From JBHIBA01 sp046758845 (GTDB lineage Bacteria > UBA8248 > JACPRG01 > G963555815): a stretch of 6,728 nt of DNA. Each line of letters starts with the position of its first letter. The stretch's first letter is position 1. Location: assembly GCA_046758845.1 (NCBI GenBank), contig JBHIBA010000258.1, positions 1 to 6,728 on the forward strand. Reading direction: 5' to 3'. This document shows, piece by piece, positions 1 to 5,303 of this stretch. Below the pieces are notes generated by a model, which was not told the origin of the DNA, searched no databases, and worked only from the letters and a program-made list of their open reading frames with translations. Position numbers and translations under genes: made by a program.

Positions 1-240
1 AGGCCAAGACCGCGGTTGCCCTCGAAAAGTCTTGGGCATCAGGCCCCTCAGTTAGATTAGGGAGCCGTGGATCCTACCCGTCGGGTGTGTGCCGCCCGGG
101 CACGGATGGAAGAATGACTCTTGGGTTCCTGGCCTCTCATAAGAGGAAGAAGCTTCATGTCCCCCAATCCTTGACAAGCGTTTTCATGGAAGAATTTTCG
201 GCAAGCTTTCGATTTGGACTGGTAGGGAAAGGGGGTATTG
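1..240. other. Gene-free left flank, mildly structured
   Basis: I see no convincing gene on either strand. The stretch contains several short inverted repeats. One is ACCCG/CGGGT around 76-86, one is GTGCC/GGCAC at 89-93 and 99-103, and a longer-range pairing CCGTG 65-69 with CACGG 101-105 competes with the second. A small CCTCT/AGAGG hairpin lies at 133-146. The minus-strand open frame across 57-380 runs antisense to the OrfA remnant and has no family features I recognise. The last 25 bases before 241 (about 215-236, beginning TGGACTGG) are where the left end of an IS3-type element would be expected, but I cannot confirm a terminal repeat because the right end is absent. It is best read as mobile-element debris. 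Confidence 0.4.
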
Positions 241-450
241 ATGAGCCGGAAGCGTTTTACGCCGGAACAAATCATCCACAAGCTTCGTGAGGCTGAGGTA
301 GAGCTGGCCAAGAACAAGGCAACGGTTCGGGTTCGCGAGAGGCTGGTATCATTGATCGCGCCTGCGACTGATTGCCCCAAGCTGATGGCCTACACTCTTA
401 GGCCGCTCTACAGTCCCTTCGATTTTGGACCCCAACACTGGCGCCACTAG
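241..450 (+). pseudogene. IS3-family transposase OrfA, 5' fragment
   Basis: The first 30 or so residues read as the N-terminal helix-turn-helix region of an IS3-family OrfA (MSRKRFTPEQ, then IIHKLREAEVELAK), the DNA-binding subunit made from the first of two overlapping transposase frames. A complete OrfA is about 85-100 residues and continues with a QTYYRW-type second helix and a leucine zipper. Here the similarity fades near residue 35 and the frame runs on to a stop at residue 70 through sequence that no longer resembles the family (ending FDFGPQHWRH). No OrfB with a DDE domain follows. The ATG at 241 is the family-typical start; a TTG at 238 sits directly before it. The piece is a dead insertion-sequence remnant, probably produced by deletion, and it supports the view that the left flank has been a landing zone for mobile DNA. 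Family assignment is good; the exact subgroup is unknown. Confidence 0.8.
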
Positions 451-678
451 CTTCCAACCCCCCCTAGGGACGCCATCCCTGCTAATGGGGGCGTAGTCGT
501 AGAGGCCATTGAATTTTGAGTGCCTAGTTGTCGGTTCGCACTCCGGAGCTCCGATTCCCTGGGGCCGAATTTTCGCAACCTCTTCCGGGTGCGTATAGGC
601 TGCGGATTGGCCTCATTTGACCGCGTTTGTCCTACCGTAACCCGTTGAAATCGCGTGGTTGCGCGGTTCCCGATAAAA
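451..678. other. Unassigned spacer between IS remnant and tRNA fragment
   Basis: No gene is supported here on either strand. A run of seven C at 458-464 is followed by a small hairpin (AGGGA 466-470 with TCCCT 476-480) and then a GGGGG run near 487-491, so an imperfect nested stem is possible. The 3' boundary is sharp: at 678/679 the sequence switches into the 3' half of a tRNA gene. If the att interpretation is right, this is the terminal DNA of the integrated element. Confidence 0.4.
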
Positions 679-723
679 TTCGTAATCAGTACGTCGGAGG
701 TTCAATTCCTCTCGCCGGCTCCA
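679..723 (+). tRNA. tRNA-Thr(CGT) 3' half, probable att scar
   Basis: The 45 bases fold as the second half of a tRNA. The anticodon loop TTCGTAA (679-685, anticodon CGT at 681-683) is followed by the 3' anticodon strand TCAGT, a five-base variable region 691-695, a T-stem GGAGG/CCTCT (696-700 and 708-712) closing loop TTCAATT, acceptor strand CGCCGGC (713-719), discriminator T and encoded CCA. The 5' anticodon strand should be ACTGA, but the bases before 679 do not pair, and no GCCGGCG acceptor strand or D-arm lies upstream. So this is not an intact gene. Tyrosine recombinases commonly integrate into the 3' half of tRNA genes, rebuild the gene at one end and leave a displaced 3' copy at the other. 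The orientation predicts the element and intact tRNA-Thr to the left. An alternative is simple gene disruption by rearrangement. Confidence 0.88.
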
Positions 724-731
724 AAAAATTC

Positions 732-770
732 AAAGGGTTGGCTCCAATGAGGGGCCGGCCCTTTTTATTT
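732..770. terminator. Bidirectional intrinsic terminator downstream of tRNA
   Basis: A 14-bp stem with G-T wobbles pairs AAAGGGTTGGCTCC (732-745) with GGGGCCGGCCCTTT (751-764) around loop AATGA. On the plus strand it runs into TTTTTATTTT, the normal layout for a terminator just after a tRNA gene. Read on the minus strand the stem is followed by TTTGAATTTTTT, so it could also stop transcripts arriving from the leftward gene series that ends at 1121. Its presence next to the tRNA 3' half suggests that the DNA right of the tRNA piece is the original chromosomal flank of that tRNA gene. Confidence 0.85.
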
Positions 771-1120
771 TCGTGATCGATTTTGTGATTGGTTTGGGGG
801 AGATTGAACGGGGGAGTGCTGCGGGGGGACCGGTGGGCCGGGGAATCGGCAGGGTTTGTGCCGAAGCCGCCAGATCGTCTGTCACGTTTCAATTCAGCCT
901 CGCACGGGCCGAAGTTCTCGGACAAGATCGGGTTTTGCAGCTGGCGCTGCTCGAAAAAATGCTCTCGGCTGCCATAAAGAATCCAGCACTGGTTAAGGTT
1001 CCCAATGTCCTGGTCCAAGGGCAGAGAAGTGGACTTGCCGCTGCGGCCGCAATCCTCGGGCGGGGCAATCTGGTACAAGGCCTGGTGCCCGGCCCTCGGC
1101 ATCCAGGCGATCCGTCCTGA
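771..1120. other. 350-bp stretch with no recognised gene
   Basis: Three frames stay open across this stretch, two on the minus strand and one on the plus strand (773-1120). None begins with a good ribosome site or carries a motif I recognise. The minus frame between about 1102 and 890 has mostly G or C at third codon positions and could be a worn gene remnant; its far end (codons reading LEPARGIEPPTY near 690-725) is simply the tRNA fragment read backwards, a well-known annotation artefact. The hairpin at 1080-1108 is listed separately. Confidence 0.45.
1080..1108 (-). terminator. GC-rich hairpin just after hydrolase stop, no T-run
   Basis: GCCTGG (1080-1085) pairs with CCAGGC (1103-1108), and directly inside TGCC (1086-1089) pairs with GGCA (1098-1101), leaving one bulged T at 1102 and an eight-base loop. 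The structure begins 13 bp past the hydrolase stop codon. No T-run follows on the minus strand, so it may protect the mRNA 3' end or help a Rho-dependent stop rather than act as a classic intrinsic terminator. Confidence 0.45.
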
Positions 1121-2203
1121 TTATTGGGCGAGACCCTCAGCAGACAAATGCCCGGCCAACCAGTCAGCGACCAAGGGCCGGTAGACTGTCGCAAGGTTCT
1201 CACAAACGTGGTTTCCCTCTTCATACATCCACAGCTCCTTAGGCTCCGGCGCTGCCGCCACGATCCTTTCGGCTTGGTCTGGGGCAGAGATAACATCCCG
1301 GCGCCCGTGGACAATCAGCAGCGGGCAGCGGATATTCTTGGCCACGCCATCCAGCGTAATCCGCCGTGAAAAGACCTGAGCCTCCTCCTCGCTCTTCGCC
1401 CCACAGAGGTTTTGAAAATCCTCCTTGATGAGCTCAATCATCGAAGTCTCCCAGAAACTGAGGTCGTAGAAACCACCCACACCGACGCATGCCCTAAAGC
1501 GCGAGTCGCAGCCTGCGGCCCGCGGCGCCAGGTAGCCGCCAAAGCTTCGGCCGAAGATGCCGATTCGCTCCGGGTCAATTTCCGGACGAGTGCAGAGATA
1601 ATCCAGGGCCGCCGAAGTGGCTTTCTCGTAGTCGGCCCGAAGCTTGAGGAAGTACCAGGTCTCCCCTTGGCCGGGTCCGTCAAAAGCGAGTGTGGCCATT
1701 CCCCGGGCCAGCAGGCGCTCACTGAAGGAATGGTACTCTTCTTTAGCGGAATCCATCCCTGGGACAAGAAGAACACAAGGAGCCGGTCTACCGCCTCTTG
1801 GAATGCGGAGGATGGCGGGGAGCCGGAATTCCTCGAAGGGGATCTCCACGCGCTCTCCCGACGGCCGCAGGTGCGGGAGGGCCTTTGTGTAAGCGGCCAC
1901 CCGCCTTTCGTGGGCCCGGCGGCGCTGCTCGGGGTCCCGGAAGAAAACCAACTGCCCATAATGAAAGTATAGGGAGGCGCGGACGAAGGCCTCCGCAGCT
2001 GTGAGCGTATTGCCTTGGGCCAGGGTCTTCTCTCCCAACTCCTCGTAGCGGCGGGACTCCCGGCTCCATTCCTCGCACCACTGGCTCCAGTCCCGCACGC
2101 GGCCAGTGATGGCAACGGCGTCGTTGTAGTCCACACCGTTTGCCAGGAAGCGCGGAAACCACTCTCTGACCGTTTGCTTCAGCATGACGGCTTCATCGAC
2201 CAC
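1121..2203 (-). CDS. Alpha/beta hydrolase, DHPON hydrolase/FrsA-like
   Basis: This 360-residue soluble protein has a helical N-terminal region (about 1-110) followed by an alpha/beta hydrolase fold. Visible landmarks are the strand and oxyanion turn LLVPGMDSAKEE (about 145-156), FDGPGQGE (174-181), the nucleophile elbow GRSFGG with Ser220, the acid in GRRD (Asp303) and the catalytic His332 in GNH. The layout matches 2,6-dihydropseudooxynicotine hydrolase, a C-C bond hydrolase of nicotine breakdown, and relatives such as FrsA/DUF1100 esterases. From memory, the founding enzyme has a glutamate at the GLES position; here that site is Asp151. Nothing nearby suggests nicotine metabolism, so the substrate is unknown and it may be a general esterase or C-C hydrolase. 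The GTG start at 2203 has AAGGAG ten bases upstream; ATG at 2185 is the alternative. It is the last gene of the leftward series and follows a 247-bp gap after the MOSC gene. Confidence 0.88.
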   Translation of the reverse strand: MVDEAVMLKQTVREWFPRFLANGVDYNDAVAITGRVRDWSQWCEEWSRESRRYEELGEKTLAQGNTLTAAEAFVRASLYFHYGQLVFFRDPEQRRRAHERRVAAYTKALPHLRPSGERVEIPFEEFRLPAILRIPRGGRPAPCVLLVPGMDSAKEEYHSFSERLLARGMATLAFDGPGQGETWYFLKLRADYEKATSAALDYLCTRPEIDPERIGIFGRSFGGYLAPRAAGCDSRFRACVGVGGFYDLSFWETSMIELIKEDFQNLCGAKSEEEAQVFSRRITLDGVAKNIRCPLLIVHGRRDVISAPDQAERIVAAAPEPKELWMYEEGNHVCENLATVYRPLVADWLAGHLSAEGLAQ

Positions 2204-2239
2204 GCCGCTGGTTCTCCTTCTTAATGGCTCAGCACCGAC

Positions 2240-2317
2240 TCAAAGGATCGGAGAAAAGATCAGGAAGGACAGGCCATAGCACGCGAATGCGACTGAGGAT
2301 CGTTTACGGGGTTTCAT
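2240..2317 (-). CDS. Small hydrophobic 25-residue ORF
   Basis: An ATG preceded by a strong purine-rich ribosome site (GGAGAGGAGGACC directly before it) opens a 25-codon frame ending in TGA. The peptide starts with a basic stretch (KPRKR) followed by a mainly hydrophobic run with Val, Phe, Ala, Tyr, Leu and Ile up to the last residue. That is the pattern of a signal-peptide N-region and H-region, or of a tiny single-pass membrane peptide. Its start overlaps the end of the orphan frame 2307-2450, and its stop is 36 bp ahead of the hydrolase start. It may be a real small protein, a leader peptide, or the surviving 5' tip of a secreted-protein gene whose remainder was deleted. I do not recognise it. 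Confidence 0.35.
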   Translation of the reverse strand: MKPRKRSSVAFACYGLSFLIFSPIL

Positions 2318-2450
2318 GGTCCTCCTCTCCATTCCAGCCCTTGGCTCGCGTCAGGATGCCCTCCCCTTCCAGCAGGGTGAAGATGGCCTCCTCAGACCAA
2401 GCCAGCGACGGCGCGAGGCGGGAGAACCATCCCGCAGATGACGGGATGGT
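2307..2450 (-). other. Orphan open frame directly after MOSC stop
   Basis: The frame of the MOSC gene stays open for 48 codons beyond its TGA and ends at TAA (2304-2306). It contains no ATG, GTG or TTG codon, so it has no conventional start. The conceptual peptide looks protein-like rather than random in its second half (residues such as SEEAIFTLLEGEGILTRAKG, then many acidic residues). It could be the C-terminal remnant of a deleted gene, a former extension of the MOSC protein cut off by a new stop, or chance. Read-through at the TGA is possible in principle, because a hairpin sits right on it, but I see no further evidence. Confidence 0.25.
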
Positions 2451-2452
2451 TC
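2424..2452 (-). terminator. Perfect hairpin overlapping MOSC stop codon, no T-run
   Basis: An uninterrupted 11-bp stem pairs 2424-2434 (GAACCATCCCG) with 2442-2452 (CGGGATGGTTC) around loop CAGATGA. It overlaps two bases of the MOSC stop codon (2451-2453). On the minus strand it is followed by CTCCCGCCTC, not a T-run, so it is not a standard intrinsic terminator. A 3'-end stabiliser, an attenuating structure, or part of a Rho-dependent stop would all fit. Confidence 0.5.
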
Positions 2453-2918
2453 ATCCTCCTTCTACCACATCCCCTACTCGAATCAGGCCGTCGGAGAGAA
2501 TCTGGGCGCGCAATCCTCCTCGATGCACTAAGGCCTTGCGAACGCCTCGCAGGCCGGTCAGCTTTTCAAGGTAGGCGCAGGGCTCGCAGAGGCGAACTCC
2601 TCGCAGCTTTACCTCTCCTACCCGGAACTCCCGGTCCACGAGGTGGTTGAGGGGAACCCCGCCCGTGAGAATGTTCCTGCGACACCAGTCCGGCTTGAGG
2701 TCGATCCCTGTCTCCCGCTTCAGGGCTTCTAACGTTTCGCTCTCGATCAGGGTCACGTGGCGGCCCGGACCGGGCTTCTTTGAGTACTTTCCGGTTCCCT
2801 CAAAGTAGCGGTCTCCATCTAGCCCTCTCCCCGCCACGGCTCGCACTTCGCGGACGGATTCCATCGACTGACCTGCCGCGCGGGTGATGTGAATTGATAA
2901 GACCTCGCCTTTCAACAT
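2451..2918 (-). CDS. MOSC-domain protein
   Basis: This compact 155-residue protein is essentially one MOSC domain, the sulfur-carrier fold named after molybdenum-cofactor sulfurase C-terminal domains. Family landmarks are present in order: an N-terminal strand GEVLSIHI (4-11), GRGLDGDRY (30-38), HVTLIESET (54-62), RRNILTGG (80-87), HLVDREFRVG (92-101) and the cysteine motif LCEPCAYL with Cys111 and Cys114. The first of these is the likely persulfide or cofactor-sulfur-handling residue. Stand-alone MOSC proteins are thought to move sulfur or bind molybdenum cofactor, sometimes reducing N-hydroxylated bases, but the partner enzyme is unknown here. An upstream in-frame start at 3035 would add 39 residues that read antisense-like through the preceding gene. 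The ATG at 2918 fits the domain start and lies 13 bp after the CitE-like stop, with AGGGA upstream, so the pair is probably co-transcribed. Confidence 0.88.
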   Translation of the reverse strand: MLKGEVLSIHITRAAGQSMESVREVRAVAGRGLDGDRYFEGTGKYSKKPGPGRHVTLIESETLEALKRETGIDLKPDWCRRNILTGGVPLNHLVDREFRVGEVKLRGVRLCEPCAYLEKLTGLRGVRKALVHRGGLRAQILSDGLIRVGDVVEGG

Positions 2919-2931
2919 AGTCTTGAATTCC

Positions 2932-3489
2932 CTATTTCCGCTCAATGAATTTATATGGCGACTTCCTCCGCCCGCTCCGATCCGCCGCCAGGACGCGGTA
3001 GATGTTGGATGCCTCAACTTCCACCCGGGCTGCAAACTGCTTCATAGAGGTGCTTTGTCGGCACGGGCGCGCGGTCAGGACCGCCCTTCCCTTGTAACCC
3101 AGCTTGAACGCCTCTCGCGTGTCTCGCTCCAGGTATTCGTCGCTGGCGCTGATGGGCGTTACCGTGTCCATGAGCTGAGCGCCCGCGGCCCTGACCTCGA
3201 CCGCCAGGCGGGCCAGGACTACACCGTCCGGAAGGCGGTCGAGGCTTTCTAAATCCTCCTCCAACTCCTTGGAGCCGGCGATGTTCACGCGGACCCATCT
3301 CTTGGAGCCTTTGAAGTCCAACGCCGCCAAGGCCCGCTGAACCCGGCTGCGCCCCTCCCCCTTCTTCTCGGGCGGGCAGTTCTGCTCCAGGTCCATGACG
3401 ATCACCTCGGCGTCGGACTCGATAGCCTCCCGCAAGGCCGCCTCGTCATGGGCGGGCACGTAGTATTTGATCTTGCAGGTCAGCGACAT
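2932..3489 (-). CDS. Shortened HpcH/HpaI-CitE family protein
   Basis: The N-terminal half follows the CitE-like aldolase/lyase family: YYVPAHDEAALREAI (9-23), VIVMDLEQNCPPEKK (29-43), RWVRVN with the substrate-binding-type arginine (64-69) and LPDGVVLAR (86-94). At that point the family normally has about 90-100 residues holding the central barrel strands with the metal-binding Glu and Asp. Here the sequence jumps straight to a segment like the late-barrel motif, LAVEVRAAGAQLMDTVTP (95-112), and REAFKLGYKGRAVL (125-138). The usual HPSQ motif is not visible (LTARPCRQ instead). At 185 residues it is far below the usual 275-300. The frame is intact with AAGGGA upstream of ATG 3489, so it may be expressed, but lyase activity is unlikely. 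It may be a decaying gene or a repurposed scaffold. It lies 62 bp after ade and 13 bp before the MOSC gene. Confidence 0.75.
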   Translation of the reverse strand: MSLTCKIKYYVPAHDEAALREAIESDAEVIVMDLEQNCPPEKKGEGRSRVQRALAALDFKGSKRWVRVNIAGSKELEEDLESLDRLPDGVVLARLAVEVRAAGAQLMDTVTPISASDEYLERDTREAFKLGYKGRAVLTARPCRQSTSMKQFAARVEVEASNIYRVLAADRSGRRKSPYKFIERK

Positions 3490-3551
3490 TCCTGGAATCC
3501 CTTCGAGCGGTTAAAACAGAGGGACCGTCCCGGAAAACCGATAGGACAACG

Positions 3552-5303
3552 TCAGCCTTCGTCGGCGAACAGGGGGACGAAATCGAACTTCCCCACGTCC
3601 ACCAGACCCAGGTCGGTCAACTTCAGCTCGGGAATCACAGCCAACGCCAAAAACGACAGGGCCATGAAGGGCGATTCGACCTGACAGCCCAGGCCCCTCG
3701 CCGCTTCGTGGAGCGTCTCCAGTTGCCCCGTGACGACCTCGATGGGCGAATCGCTCATCAGTCCCGCGATGGGCAGGGGAAGCCGGGCGACGGCGCGGCC
3801 CTCCACGATGACGGCCAGCCCTCCCTGCATTTCCTCGACGGCGCGGAAACCGGCCTTCAGGTCGTCATCCTCCACGCCGGCGACGACGACGTTGTGGGAA
3901 TCATGGGCGACGGAGGACGCCAGGGCCCCCCGCCTGAGGCCGAATCCGTGAACAAAGCCGATGCCGACCTGGCCGGTCCGGCCGTGCCGCTCGGCGACGG
4001 CGATTTTTAGAACATCCCGTTCAACGTCGGACACGGCCAGGCCGTCCTTGACCCGGGCCTTCATCAACAGCTTCCGTGTCACAATCTGTCCCGGCTCCAC
4101 TCCGATCACCCGCAGCGTCTTCCCCGAAGCCTGCACGGAGAGGTCTTCCAGGCGGTCCCACCGAAGGCCCACCGTGTTGCGAACCCGTCCCGAGGGGATG
4201 TGATCCCCGTAAAAGGCCGTCCTTCCCTCGCTGGCCACCAGGCTTCCGTCCTTGAAGACTTTGCGCACGCGGACGCGCCGGAGGTCATCGAAAGCGGCCA
4301 GGTCGGCCCGGTAGCCGGGGGCGATGGCGCCCCGGTCGGCCAGGCCGAAGTACCGGGCGGAGTTCACCGTCACCATCTGCAGGGCCAGGATCGGGTCCAG
4401 CCCGAGACGAACCGCCTCGTTCACGACGTGGTCCAAGTGGCCCTTGGAGGACAGGTCGGCGGGGTCCACGTCATCGGTGACGAGGGAGAAGCGGCTGGAG
4501 TTCTCCGGCCGGACGGCGGGGAGGAGGGCCTCCAGGTTCTTCGCCGTCGAACCCTCGCGGATCATGACGTGCAGGCCCAACCGCAGCTTTTCCCGCGCCT
4601 CTTCCGCCGCCACGCACTCGTGATCCGACTGGACGCCCGCAGCGGCGTACGCGCAGAGCGCCTGCCCGGAAAGGCCCGGGGCGTGGCCGTCCACCCTGGC
4701 GCCCCCGGCGAGCTGAAGCTTGGCCAGCGCGCCCGGGTCCGCGGCCACAACGGCCGGGTAATTCATCATCTCCCCGACGCCCAGGACGCGTCCGTCCCGC
4801 AGGAACGGAGAGAGGTCATCCGCCTCCAACTTCGCCCCGGCCGTCTCCAGGTGAGAGGCCGGGACGCAAGAAGGCGCCATGAGGAAGACGTCCAGCGGGC
4901 AGTGCCGGCTCGACTCCAACATGAACCGGATGCCCTCCAGGCCGAGGACGTTGGCGATCTCATGGGGATCGGCGACGACGGCCGTTGTCCCTCGGGGAAC
5001 CACCGCCCTCGCGTACTCGGCGGGCGGCAGCATGGAGCTCTCGATGTGGCAGTGGGCGTCGATAAAACCCGGCGAGAGGAAAAGGCCCTCCAGGTCCAGG
5101 GTCTCCCTTCCCCCGTACGCGCCGAGGCCCGCAATCCGGCCCTGATGGATCGCCACGGAGGTCTCTTGAATTTCGCCCGAAAGGACGTTGACAACCCTCC
5201 CGCCGCGCAAGACCAGGTCTGCGGGCGCGTCCCCGCGGGCCACGCGAAGGAACTCCGCCAGCCTCTCCGACCCCACAGTTTGCTGATCAAAGTTAGCCGT
5301 CAC
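3552..5303 (-). CDS. ade: Adenine deaminase
   Basis: Ade converts adenine to hypoxanthine and ammonia in purine salvage. The 583-residue protein has the full family length and layout: an N-terminal beta segment (LVLRGGRVVNVLSGE, 30-44), an amidohydrolase TIM barrel, and the Ade-specific C-terminal domain (about 400-570). Metal and active-site residues are visible: GFIDAHCHIESSM with His84 and His86, DPHEIANVLG (112-121), GEMMN with Glu178, DGHAPG with His207, SDHE with His228, and TDDVDP with Asp278 or its neighbour. The C-terminal landmarks AHDSHN (467-471) and VDVGKFDFVPLF (568-579) are those of adenine deaminases rather than of dihydroorotases or allantoinases. Translation starts at a GTG (5303) that overlaps the end of trmJ by 11 bp, with only a weak ribosome site, so its expression is probably coupled to trmJ translation. 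No truncation or frameshift is seen. Confidence 0.96.
   Translation of the reverse strand: MTANFDQQTVGSERLAEFLRVARGDAPADLVLRGGRVVNVLSGEIQETSVAIHQGRIAGLGAYGGRETLDLEGLFLSPGFIDAHCHIESSMLPPAEYARAVVPRGTTAVVADPHEIANVLGLEGIRFMLESSRHCPLDVFLMAPSCVPASHLETAGAKLEADDLSPFLRDGRVLGVGEMMNYPAVVAADPGALAKLQLAGGARVDGHAPGLSGQALCAYAAAGVQSDHECVAAEEAREKLRLGLHVMIREGSTAKNLEALLPAVRPENSSRFSLVTDDVDPADLSSKGHLDHVVNEAVRLGLDPILALQMVTVNSARYFGLADRGAIAPGYRADLAAFDDLRRVRVRKVFKDGSLVASEGRTAFYGDHIPSGRVRNTVGLRWDRLEDLSVQASGKTLRVIGVEPGQIVTRKLLMKARVKDGLAVSDVERDVLKIAVAERHGRTGQVGIGFVHGFGLRRGALASSVAHDSHNVVVAGVEDDDLKAGFRAVEEMQGGLAVIVEGRAVARLPLPIAGLMSDSPIEVVTGQLETLHEAARGLGCQVESPFMALSFLALAVIPELKLTDLGLVDVGKFDFVPLFADEG

Noticed and set aside
171..199. 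TTGACA at 171-176 as a promoter for the OrfA remnant
   Set aside because: The -35 match is perfect, but at 16-17 bp spacing only AATTTT or ATTTTC is found, so the -10 is poor and no intact gene follows.
57..380. Minus-strand 107-codon open frame
   Set aside because: It is antisense to the IS3 OrfA remnant and spans non-coding flank; no motif and no conserved family recognised.
686..1102. Minus-strand 138-codon open frame ending in LEPARGIEPPTY
   Set aside because: Its last dozen codons are the tRNA fragment read backwards, a well-known false-protein signature, and the start lacks a ribosome site.
1438..2136. Minus-strand 232-codon open frame in another phase of the hydrolase
   Set aside because: Overlaps the well-supported alpha/beta hydrolase and has Ser/Pro/Arg-rich out-of-frame composition.
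2918..3035. Upstream start (3035) for the MOSC protein
   Set aside because: The 39 added residues overlap the CitE-like coding end in another frame and do not resemble MOSC N termini; the ATG at 2918 fits the domain.
3508..3540. CGGTT/AACCG inverted repeat between ade and the CitE-like gene as a terminator
   Set aside because: Only five pairs around a 23-base loop with a weak inner stem and no T-run after it; too weak to call.
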